NCBI GenBank assembly: GCA_022836615.1
Contig: MU405252.1
Location: 1 to 64,000, forward strand
Source: Annulohypoxylon bovei var. microspora
Taxonomy: Eukaryota > Ascomycota > Sordariomycetes > Xylariales > Hypoxylaceae
Reading direction: 5' to 3'
DNA length: 64,000 nucleotides
The position numbers were made by a program, and so were the translations under genes. The notes beneath the pieces are model-generated. The model saw nothing but the letters and a program-made list of their open reading frames with translations, was not told where the DNA came from and did no database searches. The stretch's first letter is position 1; each line of letters begins with the position of its first letter. Of this stretch, positions 11,721-22,369 are shown in pieces.

Positions 11721-13211
11721 ATGGCTACCCCAACTCTCACTGATTTGCCTACCGAACTATTAGACGAAATAATCTCACAAGTCTTGCCAGAAGGCTTCGA
11801 GAGCCTAGCGTTGACCTGCAGGGGAATCTACGAATTATGCACACCGTTCATCGAGCGCCACAACCAACTCCGATTAGAATTCCAGAACTTTAGATACAGA
11901 GAACAAGTGGTTAACGGGTTCGAACCTGCCAGGGTAGCTTTCGATCTCATCACGCGCATCGCTGTCGAGCCTATAGTGGCGCGTTATATTAAAAATGCAA
12001 ACTTCGACCGAGACAACTATCCGCCCCGTCTTAGACGTTCTCCGCTCGTGCCGGATATTCATCTGAGTGGGCCAGTAGTCGCACTATTTGCCAATTCTCC
12101 CTACCTTAAACAAGCAGGTCTAGACTGGAAGGAGTATTATGGTCAAATTAAAGAGGATGTTGAACGACACCCCCGATACTCGCAGCATCTTGCTGCTTTT
12201 ATTTTGACGCTCCTTCCCAACCTCAAGGCTCTCAGACTACCAAAATTATGGAGGCCGCTCGAAAAACCCGATAAACTTCTCAATGCTATCGTTCGCGAAA
12301 CCAAACGGTCGACTTTCCCATGGGATAGACCTAGTCTCTCCCAAGTCACCAGATTTGAGATATCTAGCTTCTGGGACGCCGGGCACCGATTTGAACTGGA
12401 TCGAGCTGTTCCTTTCCTGGCTTTACCACACGTGCGGTCGTTTCGTAGCCCCTGCTCTGTGGCCATAGGCAATAACTCTGTGCCGCTCGCATCCCAATAT
12501 CCGTATCTTTGCTATGGGGAGACTCTTGAAACTGCTCACCTCGAGGCCTGTTGTATGGACGAGATAGCCATTGCCGACTTTCTCAAACATACCCCACGCC
12601 TGAAGACGCTTAGGTACTCTTACTCGACAGTGTTGAGTAACATTCCCCAGGACTGGGATATCTGCAAATTCGTCACAGCAATTGAGCGCGAGGCAGGCAG
12701 TCACCTCGAGGAGCTTCATCTCTCTATATTTGAATTAAACGGTTCCCTAACTCCCGGTAAAGCGTCGATGCGCGGTTTTCAACGACTAGGGAAGCTCGAG
12801 TTCCCTCTTGAGATTGCAATGTGTAATATTACAGACGCGGCATCTCGATTTAGCACAGCAAACGAAGGTGTAACCGACCAAGAAATAGACAGGCCTGGGC
12901 CATTTATCGGTGACCTTGTACCTGCTTCAGTCTCACAACTATCATTACTCTCAAGAGGGAAAGACCACCATGAGAACGCCCTCAAGGTTATGTTTTCTAA
13001 TTTTGCCACGAAGAAAGATGCCCAGTTGCCCGCTCTCAAGGACATCCATCTTTCGTGTCCCAGAAATCCAAGTGCAGACGATGCGTACAAGAAAGAGTGT
13101 GCAAAGCTAATGGAGGAGATTGGGAAGACGGACGTGGTATTACACCTAGTAGAATGTCCGTTCTCGAATACCACCAGATGGAGACAGCATGTAACTCTTC
13201 CATTTAGCTAA
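11721..13211 (+). CDS. F-box protein
   Basis: Single-exon gene, 496 aa. The N-terminal 45 residues form a classic F-box (LTDLPTELLDEIISQVLP, then LALTCRGIYELCTPFIERH), the motif that binds Skp1 in SCF ubiquitin ligases. The rest has irregular Leu-rich blocks (LLPNLKALRLPKLW, LEELHLSIFELNG, LKDIHLSCP) that suggest a degenerate leucine-rich repeat substrate-binding region, as in many fungal F-box proteins. The start is the first ATG, directly before the F-box. No membrane segment or signal peptide is seen. The substrate is unknown. Convincing as a gene because of its length, codon use and intact domain order. Confidence 0.85.
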   Translation: MATPTLTDLPTELLDEIISQVLPEGFESLALTCRGIYELCTPFIERHNQLRLEFQNFRYREQVVNGFEPARVAFDLITRIAVEPIVARYIKNANFDRDNYPPRLRRSPLVPDIHLSGPVVALFANSPYLKQAGLDWKEYYGQIKEDVERHPRYSQHLAAFILTLLPNLKALRLPKLWRPLEKPDKLLNAIVRETKRSTFPWDRPSLSQVTRFEISSFWDAGHRFELDRAVPFLALPHVRSFRSPCSVAIGNNSVPLASQYPYLCYGETLETAHLEACCMDEIAIADFLKHTPRLKTLRYSYSTVLSNIPQDWDICKFVTAIEREAGSHLEELHLSIFELNGSLTPGKASMRGFQRLGKLEFPLEIAMCNITDAASRFSTANEGVTDQEIDRPGPFIGDLVPASVSQLSLLSRGKDHHENALKVMFSNFATKKDAQLPALKDIHLSCPRNPSADDAYKKECAKLMEEIGKTDVVLHLVECPFSNTTRWRQHVTLPFS

Positions 13212-14577
13212 TGGAAGAAAATAGATCCACGATATCTAATATCATGCAAGTGGCCGATCCACCCGTCACAGAGGTAGTCGGCCGATATCCCTTGTGTCTA
13301 ATTCAATATAACACCCAAGTATTTTCACGATCTTACGGCAGGCCGCCTAGATCACAAAAGCACGAAAACTGCAACGGGATCGACATAACAATAAATGTTG
13401 ATAGTGGCTAAATGTTGTGTAAATTGAACTGAAATCATCGTCAGCTAAGGACTACTCTACGAAGCAATGGGAACTTTCCTCGCTTCCATCGCGTTCTCGT
13501 AATATAAATGTCGGACCTGGCGAGATAAGCAAGTCTTTGAGGGAAAAGGTTTTATTTGTAGGTAGCTTACAGTAGGGTATTCTACATCAATGTACATCCG
13601 GTCCAAATTGCTCAATTTCAATATCTCGCTTAAATTGCCTCCTGGAGCAGGACGGTACGAGGATTAATCAATACAACTCGATAGCATCTGATGAGGCTTA
13701 GCTCACTTTACCTAAACCCGTAGGTGATAATATTTGTTGGGCGAATTCTTTTCTTTTTTTCCTGTCTTGTTAATATTGGTTACTGGGTAATATTGTGATT
13801 ACTCTTACATACCGGTACCTAAGGTTAAGTAAGTCAGTACATCGGCGCTCAATGGTGTGATCCATCACTAGGTAGGTATGTTGTGGAGGCCTGTTCGTAC
13901 AACTTTGCAACAAAACGTTTTGAGTTTTGGAAAATGGATCAGGCTATGCCTAATAGGGCAGTAGGGATCTAGCCACATATCGAAATTGTTAAGGGAGTAC
14001 TTAAGGGTGTAAGAAAATGGGTTGGTAATTGACGACTTAGACTTATGGTACTTATATTCACATATAAATTTAGCTGTAGAGTCATGTACCTATAGTCGCT
14101 TTGATAATGTTTACCTGCCCTTACTGCGTATATGCGTTATGCGTACAAAGCTGTAATAGCTAATAACTGTAATAGGTATACGACCTTTTTAAAGAGCAAT
14201 TGCCATGCTTCAATTCAGCTATCCAGTTTCAACGCGCCCACATATTTATTCATTGTTACACAAAGGCAAGATGGTTGATTGGCTGAAAGGTCACAATGTA
14301 TGGGCTAAAGGTGGTCCCGTGACACGAAAGTAGTTTTTATTAATAATCAAGTAGCGCCAAGCCACTATGCCTAATTAAGAACATTGGAAGTTAACCAATA
14401 AAAGCTCATGTAATAAGTAACGCTAACCTAAGTTAGGTATAATGGCTTACTTAACGCAGCTTGATTACTAATAAATGGACTCCCGTCCCGAGTCATGTAA
14501 AGATCGCATACCTGTTACAACTATTGTAACTATGGATGGCACTTAATCGATGGGAGATTAAATAAACGATTAACCAG

Positions 14578-14674
<97 letters not shown>

Positions 14675-15280
14675 TAACAAGTCAATTCTTGATAAAAGTG
14701 ATCAATTTTTTACACTTGCTGGCTACAATGGTAAAATTTACCATACAAAGTACCGATTTATCAGGCAATAAATGAGTATTCAGCCTATGGCTGCGGCCAC
14801 CTTACCCTTTTAGGTAAAACCCAAAATTAAAAATTAAAAATGCAAAGTTGTACGATCCGTCCTCCATATATGTAGTGTTTATGTTAGGTACACACCCCTG
14901 AATATTTAACAATGTAATACCCTTTCAAGGTTCTCTTCAAAAAAGAAATCGTGTAATTATTAAATTCAGTTTTGATATTACATTTTGGATGTTATTTTTC
15001 TTATCCTTTAAAATGCCGAATTTTTAATGGTTAATTTGGTTAATTTGGTTATCTTTTGCAAAATAACGCGGACACGACAAGAAACATATTAGAGCCGCAA
15101 CGCCTGGATATTCTCCCAGAAAACACTTTACAAGGTAAGTATTAATAACCGTAAATGCTCTCCTAACCTAACAAATTACACAGCTTGAATATCCCGCATT
15201 GTCGTCCATGGTTAGTCACTAAACACTTGATGAGCTTGTTATGCAAGGATGGTGTGCTGAGTAAGATGATATTATAAGCC
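13212..15280. other. Long AT-rich intergenic region with a microsatellite
   Basis: About 2 kb with no gene supported. It includes the TCAA microsatellite at 14578-14674 and several TACCTAAGGT-like motifs near 13817. Stop codons are frequent in all frames. No paired terminal repeats were found here. Confidence 0.55.
14578..14674. repeat. (TCAA)n microsatellite, about 24 copies
   Basis: An uninterrupted run of the tetranucleotide TCAA/ATCA over about 97 bp. The lack of interruptions suggests it is recent and likely length-variable between strains. Confidence 0.97.
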
Positions 15281-15281
15281 T

Positions 15282-15475
15282 AGGAAACGATGGGCCTGGA
15301 TTTGGAGCTGCGTAAGTCGTTGAAGCCTTTTTCCTGCAGACACCTAGTGTTTACTAATTGCCAGTAGTGTGCTTGTGGCCATCCAAGAATGAACATCCAT
15401 GTTCAACATTGCGAGAATTGTGGAGAACCAAGATGCGCATATTGTAGGGTCGATAAGATCCAAGTGAGGAATTAG
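15282..15475 (+). CDS. Zinc-ribbon-like protein, copy B, 5' end unresolved
   Basis: The last two exons are clear: one ending at 15311 that encodes RWAWIWSC, and 15368-15475 encoding CACGHPRMNIHVQHCENCGE then PRCAYCRVDKIQVRN and a stop. The 56-nt intron (GTAAGT..TAG) lies between two adjacent Cys codons, exactly as in copy A at 6487-6808. Upstream of RWAWIWSC the frame meets a TGA, and no ATG-bearing exon could be joined. An exon ending at 15134 with a GTAAGT donor would join in phase but has no start codon. It is therefore either a gene with a missed first exon or a 5'-truncated pseudogene. Confidence 0.5.
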
Positions 15476-15728
15476 ACTGCAGGCAAAAATATGTATGATT
15501 ATATGGCAGCCATCATCAGGGTGGTATGAGACCGTTTTGTAGGCGTCAAAAATACAGATTCAATGTGGACTGGTGATCGTTGGTAGTCTTGTTAACAACT
15601 TTAACATCCTAAGATATTAGGTCGTCGCATCGCACACAACACGTCGAAAATATGTTATCCAGAAATTTTGTTCGCGATGTCAGAACAGTTCTTGATTGCT
15701 CTCGAGTGCCACGGCTTTTAATTGAATA

Positions 15729-17900
15729 TTAGCTCATGACCTCTGGTTGTTGAAGCCCGAATCCTTCTGTTCCCGTTTGCCTGGACCTGAGTTGATGTGG
15801 TATCCATCTCTTTACCTTTGTTCTAAACCAGTCCCAACCAAGTAGCGAGCCTAGAACAAGCCATATTGCTATCTCTAATACTGTAATCGATACTAGCAGT
15901 GCCCCCGGGCTTGGATTTATCGGGATATAACCCTCCTGTGTGCTAAGGAGGCTGGCAGCCAACGTAAACGGAAGAGAAAGCTGGTAGAACCACTTATTAG
16001 CCTCCCATGTTAGCATAGGACTTGGATGTTCAGTTGCTTTACAAATGTGATCCAGGTTAAGACCTTCACATCCCTTGCCGTTTCTTGCTGGAAAAGTGCC
16101 GATTCATTATCTTCGAGGGCAATTCGGCAATTGAACTATTTTCAGTTTCAACTTCTAATATCAAGGTCAATATCAAAGTGGACCTTAACTTACGACGCGA
16201 GACATTTCTTCGCAGCATTCCAACAGGTACTTAAACTTATTCCGAAGACGCTCCAAATGGATGATCTCTTGGTCTATAGCTTCAAGGGATTTCCGCAATC
16301 TATCCCAATGACCAGAATCATCGGTTGACGCAAAGTAATTTCCGCTGGTGTCGCTGAATCTCTTCCATTCCTCGCTGTACTGATTTAAAATACCTATGAA
16401 CTCTCGTAAAAGTTCAAAACTCTGTCTCATCCATTCTTGATGTTCATCTCGCGACTGTGATCGATTTCTATCCATATCTGAACCAACCTTCTGGCGACTC
16501 TTCTTGTGTGACGCTACACGAAGTGTCTTAACCCAATAATCCCTCCTCTAGTTGATATATTAGCTTACTTATATCTTAAAATAATCTTCATTATAGATTA
16601 GTTCATTTCAAGAAATATTGCTTACATATTGCTGGATATCTTCATCTATAGCCAAAAACACCTGCAACCATTCCTTTCTTGCCTGATTTAGGCGAATTTT
16701 GAGTGTAATAAGGAAATGTTCTCGTGGGTCGCATGGTAGGTCTCCCATGGGCCTTTTCCCAGCCGTAAAAGGATCCGCCATAATGTCTACACTTTCTTGG
16801 TCAATATACTCTGCAATACTTTCAGAGTCATCGTCCATCTCAAAGTATTGGTCATTAATAAGAAAGCCAGACCATGAGCAGTGACTTGTCCCAGAAATTA
16901 AACAAGATAGTTTGGTTTCATAGATGTATTTAGTCGGACTGTTATCGACTTTATTTCCCATGGTCCGTATAAATGTAATGTCTTGATCCCGTCTCAATCG
17001 TCGAGCATCTTTCTGTGGCAGTCTATGTTTTCTCAATGCAAAGTAAGGTAGTTGAAACTCGAGCATGAAGGATGTAACGTGATCAAGCTATTGTATTTAT
17101 ATTAGCCATAGTTTACAAAGGGCTAGTGATAACATTTAATTATATCCACCGTACTTGTATATTTGCAGTGATGTAAGGATCAAACCTCAAGTGGTTGAAA
17201 ATGAATTCTCCCAAAATACCAGCTTGATAATTTGGTGCGCTTGCTGCAAGAGCAAGAACAGTCCATGAAGTCAGGTTCGGGATGTATCTGTAGCAGGTAA
17301 GCTGACGGCCTATATGGCGATAGAAATGCTTCTTACGCTCTTCGTATCCCTATGTGTTGTTTTTTAGTTCGGATCGCTGGCTGGCACAAGGAACCATCAC
17401 CCCCCTTCCTATCCTATTAACATTTCCATTAGCTCATCCTTGCGTATCTTTTCCTACATTGGATTTTATGAAATCCGTCTCGCTAGTGTATCACGTACAT
17501 TGATATGTCCATTGCATATATATACGTGACCATTGTGCACTAACTTCGGTTTTACCAAAGCTTGATAAAGATCACATGCTGTCAAACTGACGCCGTCAAG
17601 TATTGCAATGGGCTCCTTCGTCGCGCAAGTATTCTGTTGTAGTCCTGAGAGATCTGCACCCTTACAGAAATCTACCACTACGCGTGTGGCATAGTTACAG
17701 GAATCGTTCTCGTCAAACGCCTGCATGAAGAAACTCACAAGGTCCAAAGTAGCATTGTGGTCAGTAATTGCGTTAACAAAGGGGTCATCATATTTGCCGC
17801 TTAAATTCCGTCTTGAATCCAAGATTGGGTCCCAGTAATAAAGAGGCTGCTGGGAGAAGCGCGCCTTTTGAGACGAAGCCATATTGGTTGAAAATCGCAT
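15729..17900 (-). CDS. CorA-like two-TM membrane protein, six exons
   Basis: Exons on the minus strand: 17900-17499, 17349-17155, 17087-16626, 16547-16194, 16135-16043 and 15980-15729 (585 aa); all five introns are in phase 0. Family features seen: a soluble N-terminal half, then WTVLALAASAPNYQAG and LDHVTSFMLEFQLPYFALRK, an acidic region, a long helical/coiled-coil stretch (residues about 355-470), ETARDVKVLTWITF|LSLPFTLAASLLSTQEG forming the first TM, and GALLVSITVLEIAIWLVLGSLL the second. This is the layout of fungal CorA-like Mg2+-transporter-fold proteins (PF01544 relatives). The GMN signature is not present (STQEG occupies that position), so transport is uncertain; many such fungal proteins are uncharacterised. 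A second Met at codon 7 is an alternative start. Confidence 0.8.
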
Positions 17901-18873
17901 AAGTACCTAGCATCCACGGGTCCCACTTTCACGAGCCTTACTTATAGAGCCCTAGATAGATGGCCATCGTCTGGTATATGAAAGCGGAAATGGGAGGAGT
18001 AGGTGGGTCTTTACCTAGACAAAATGCACATTCTTCCCAATATCTAGGGCTCGGTTCCGTGGTCCAATGATGAACTGCTTATTGTGTTCATCACCATTAG
18101 ACAGCGGTGAAGTACTTGTGTGAGACACTAACAGGAAGATCGTGACTGCCTGAGAAATACCTACAGGTATTACATACCGCATTATACCGAATGAGACCTC
18201 AATATCATTTTCGCCGTTGTCTCACCTCGGGCTGCTTTGTTGGCACCTCTTTCTAGATAATATTGTGTCGGATCGTCGAAAGTTATGGTAAGGTGCCGTA
18301 GCCGAGCGGCAGGATAATCGTAGCATAGCCACAAGAGCGTCATCTAGGTAAGGCAACGGCCTAGACGGAGTCCTGATTTTCTTAATTAGGCATCTTTATC
18401 CTTAGACATTGCTTCTGTTTGAGCACGGTTGATTAATGCCTCGAAGTCAAGGCTACCTAGTTTGGTGAGCTTGGTATAGGTTCGCATATAGGTAAAGCAG
18501 ACGATACATCAGCTTACCCAGGAAATCGGTTGGCTGCAGCATCACGTGTAACTGTTGCAGCAAGCTCTGGCGTTCACCACATCTTACATCTTTCATTGGG
18601 TATATATAAAGGCTGAGGCACCCTATCAAAAAAAATCCCCAAATTCTGAGAGCAAATGATATGTAATGACTCCAATGCCCTTAAAGGTTCCTAATGATGC
18701 CCGATGAGCTGAGGATAAGCACAGAATGCGTGCCCAACTTTACTGAAGGAGAATGCGGCTAGATTGGAAATTACAAGAACCTCACATGGTCAGTAAAAAC
18801 CCTAAGCCCTCCGATATACCTAAGCGAGTTTCTTCCCCTAATATTTCGGGCGACTGTGGTGTATCTCTACAAG
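17901..18873. other. Divergent promoter region
   Basis: About 970 bases between the divergently transcribed CorA-like and ArgRS-like genes. No coding exon is seen. A tRNA A-box-like string (gtagccgagcggc, near 18298) has no matching B-box and is not called. Confidence 0.5.
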
Positions 18874-20857
18874 ATGGCAACGTGCTCCATTGATGGCCTC
18901 GAGGCTCTCCTCAGAGAACTCGACGTAGGTGTACCTATACCTACATTTACTGGGTCGGATGCCTTATGGAAACCGATCGACATATATCGGAGCTACTTAG
19001 CAGATACGGCTTCAAAGGTGCTGGGCTGCGATGCAGGTCTCGCATATGAGGCTATCCAAAGCGCCAATATCGACAATAGCGACCTAACTCTTGTCTTACC
19101 GAAACTAAAATGGGGTAACTCTAAGCCGAAGGACCTTTCCAAGGAGGCTTTCATGAAGGTGACAGGCAATAAGATGTCCAATATTTATTCCAAACTCACT
19201 CGTTTCTGATTCGCAGTTTTCATTGACGCCCCTATTCCAACTGCCGATACCGGATGGCGTACACTTACGCTTCGTTTTTTCAACCTTGACACTGCCTCGA
19301 TTGCTACTTTCTTACATCAATGATCGCATGGAGCACTATGGACAAGGCAGACTATTGGATATCCAACCAATACCCCTCACTGATGGTGCTACCAGAAAAG
19401 CGGTCATTGAATTCTCGTCTCCAAACCTTGGAACGGAGTTCAACTCTCACCACCTGCGGAGCACAGTTCTTGGCGCACAAATTTCCAATCTGTACGAGTC
19501 TGCGGGATGGAATGTGGTAAGAGTGAACTTCCTAGGAGACTGGGGGAAAGAAATTGGGCTCCTCGGTATCGGGTGGAAGAAATTTGGCTCAGAAGAGGCG
19601 TTTCAAGAGAACCCAATAGGACATCTCTATGATGTCTACGAAAAGATCAATGAACAGTTCAAGCCCGAGAAGGAGGCTAGTCGTAAAGCTCGGGATGAAG
19701 GACGCGATACAGCCAATATAGAAAGGCAAGGCATTTTCGCGGAGCGAGATGGGTTCTCAAAGAGGATGGAGGACGGCGAGTCAGAGGAAATCGGCTTTTG
19801 GAAGCGGATTCGGGATGCCACCATCACCTACTACACTCGCGCATACGAACGACTTGGCATCAAGTTCGATGAATTCTCCGGCGAGTCTCAGGTCAGCTCG
19901 GAGTCCATTGCAGAAGTCGAGTCGGTTCTCAAGGAGAAGGGTATCTATGAAGAAAGTAATGGTTCCTGGATCATTGACTACAGCAAACATGGTCCGAAAA
20001 GTCTCGGTGTTTCGGTCTTAAGAGGCCGGACGGGAAGCACATCGTATCTTCTCCGCGATATTGCCGCCGTTCTCGATCGCAGTAAGAAGTACTCATTCGA
20101 CAAAATGATCTATGTCGTTGCTTCTGAGCAAGACATCCACTTCCAGAAAGTGTTCCAAGCACTCCGGTACATGGGTCGTGAAGAGATGGCGACGAAGCTT
20201 GAGCATGTGAGCTTTGGGAAAGTGCAAGGTCTATCGAAACAATCGGGCGAAGTTCATTTGCTCGGAGAGATCCTAGATCAGTCGGCTAAGGATGCGCTTG
20301 ATGTGCTCGGATCAAACCCGAAAAACCACACCGAAATTGATGGCGACGAGAAATCGGCGGAAATTCTTGGTGTAACCTCACTGATCGCTCAATTCTGCGT
20401 GCTCAACAAACGGGCCACCTCCTACACATCCAATGCGCAGAGACTCGTTTCATTCGAAGGAGACACAGGACCCAATCTACAACTCTGCTATGCAAAACTC
20501 TGTGCAAAGATCAACGAATCAAATTCCGAAGAGGCAGTGTTAGCCAACGTCGACTACACATACCTACAGGAAGATCCTTGGACAGAAGTCATGCTAGTGA
20601 TGGCCCAATACCCAGATGTCGTCGATTCGGCGATTAGAAGCCACGAACCGTCCATGGTCCTGACGTACCTGTTCCGCCTTAGTGAAGAGCTTCAAAATTG
20701 TTTAGAAGATGATGATGAAGATGAAGGTGGGGAGGAGGGGAAGACGGGTCCCGAAGAGCCACCCGAGGCCGTCCTTGCTCAGACGGTCTTGTACAAACAT
20801 GCACAGCAAGTCTTTAAGAACGGGATGGCTATCCTTGGAATAGTTCCAATATCCTGA
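18874..20857 (+). CDS. Divergent arginyl-tRNA synthetase-like protein
   Basis: Exons 18874-19158 and 19217-20857 give 641 aa, full length for a fungal ArgRS (class I, EC 6.1.1.19 family). Seen in order: LKWGNSKPKDL, PIPDGVHLRFVFS, LLSYINDR (N-terminal Add domain end), then the catalytic core with VNFLGDWGKEIGLL, DEFSGESQV, TSYLLRDIAAVLDR, MIYVVASEQDIHFQKVFQAL and SFEGDTGPNLQL, and a C-terminal anticodon-binding domain ending NGMAILGIVPIS. Two catalytic motifs deviate: the HIGH-type motif, normally FHAGHLRST, reads FNSHHLRST, and the GMSTRKG-type KMSKS loop reads GLSKQSG. An acidic insert (EDDDEDEGGEEGK) lies near the C-terminus. The frame is intact, so it is not an obvious pseudogene. It may be a paralogue with altered or lost aminoacylation; the usual ArgRS is not in this window. 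Confidence 0.88.
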
Positions 20858-21153
20858 TAAAATTGATCTATTCATCCCCTAGATCACCAACTTGTTCCCG
20901 GAGATCTTCGGTAAGTTGCCGAATAGAGGAAAGTAGAAGATTAACATGACATCCGTTTCATTATTCTCTTTATTTCAAGCTATCGTATCACCTACAATCG
21001 TTTTAGGATACCATGTATGAATAGCAAGGGTCTTGAAGGCGATGGGTTGATTTGATGGAATGAGGATAGGTAAGGGGAAAAAAACACGTACCCGTAGGGA
21101 GGGCAGCTAGTTGATATTAATCCTTTTTTTTGACCTTGGTAACATAGGTAGCG

Positions 21154-21792
21154 GCCCGTCTTAAGACAGGGTATCCACTTATTAGTTTCTAATAATAATC
21201 ATATAGTGGGTATACTTAAATTAAGATACAAAGCCCTTACGAAATCTCGTACCTTTTTTACCTGGAAATTTTGGAAATTTCTACCTATCGCCAACCTTGC
21301 TGTCGCCCCCTGATAACCCTTCTTGACCTTGTAGCAGCCGCCGACACCGCTAAAGCTGTAGAAGGGGGGATTAGTCTATTGGTTGCCTTGCTTTATACGA
21401 TAGCTTATGTACAACAGCAATTCCAGCAGTTTCGGTGGCGCCAGAAAGGTCTTAAATAGTTTCATCTAAGTTATTTCATACCTTATTTTCTAATGGTGCA
21501 AAGGGATCGTCGATAGGCTGGTTCGAAGGCTTAATGGCAGGGTTTTTAGGTGTTGTATCGACTGTATTAGCAATCTCATTGTAAAGCTCGTCGTCGTCGA
21601 CGAAAAGTGGTAGGCTATCCATCGTGTAAATAGGTAGTTACCTAGTGTAAATAATGGCAGATTTTGTAAACTTTAATCAGACTTCAAGTAAAAAAGGTAC
21701 ATAATTTAGTAAGGCCTTTGCACCTTAACTTATGTATACCCACTACTTGACTATTATTAGAAATTAACAAGTGGGTTGTTAAGACCGCCCGT
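21154..21792. mobile_element. MITE-like element with about 100-bp inverted termini
   Basis: The left arm (about 21154-21258) and the reverse complement of the right arm (about 21690-21792) align by eye over roughly 100 bp with small gaps. Shared blocks in order are gtcttaa, ccactt, tttctaataata, tagtgggtatac, ttaag, cttac and gtacctttttt. The interior (about 430 bp) carries a short minus-strand coding-like exon (21482-21622). Size and long terminal inverted repeats fit a non-autonomous DNA transposon. The exact ends and the target-site duplication are not clear from inspection. Confidence 0.7.
21482..21622 (-). pseudogene. Coding-like exon fragment inside the MITE-like element
   Basis: A 47-codon open stretch begins ATG (MDSLPLFVDDDELYNEIANT), is rich in Asp/Pro, and ends exactly at a GTATGA donor. 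A possible next exon reads TNPPFYSFSGVGGCYKVKKG, but the join is not certain. It could be the N-terminus of a captured host gene or of a transposon-encoded protein. I do not recognise the family. Confidence 0.3.
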
Positions 21793-22040
21793 GTTTCAAT
21801 GATGTAATCGACTTTTGTATCACCACACTGATCGATGTCGATGTTAAAAAGATCGGCATAACCATAACAAATCATGAACGGACTTAAGAGACGGAATTAA
21901 AGTCTTAAGTTAAATGCATTATAAACTACCTACTTGCTTGTGGAAATGCTACACCTCACAATTTAACACGCGTCAAGTCAAACAAGACCGCTCAAAAAGG
22001 GACATTAAAGCAGAGCCGCTGGAATCAGTCTAGGCAGGTA

Positions 22041-22213
22041 CTTAGTACTAGCGCTGGCTCAGCCGCTTCCCGTGCTTTTAGTACTGCGTTTTAATTACTA
22101 GGTAGGAAATAGACCATTAATTCAGACAGTACTTGGTAGTTTATAGGATTTCCTAATTAGGTAAAGCGCAGTGCCGAAGGCACGAGAGGCAACTGAGCCA
22201 GTGCTAGTACTTA
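22041..22213. mobile_element. Foldback MITE, about 65-bp arms
   Basis: The left arm 22041-22110 and the reverse complement of the right arm 22147-22213 align almost end to end (gtactagc, ctggctcag, cgtgc, actgcg, ttt, gg, aaat), separated by a spacer of about 36 bp. No coding capacity. This is a typical short foldback element that would form a strong hairpin. Confidence 0.75.
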
Positions 22214-22369
22214 ATAGTTGTATTCTAAACATATTTCTTCAGCTTTACACATAACTATACTAAAGTGCTATATTTACAGTATGATATGAGGCGAGCTAAT
22301 ATACCTAGGTAAGTAGTTGGGCTACATAATCATGTTGGCGGGCCTTGACGTTGCTTAGAATGGAGATAC

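Larger units (their letters stand above)
20858..22369. other. Gene-poor region carrying two foldback/MITE-like elements
   Basis: Between the ArgRS-like and SDR genes. No intact gene. It holds two inverted-repeat elements, listed separately, at about 21154-21792 and 22041-22213. Confidence 0.65.

Noticed and set aside
18297..18370. Possible tRNA: gtagccgagcggc resembles an A-box
   Set aside because: No B-box (GGTTCGANNCC-like) at the right distance and no pairing acceptor stem was found.
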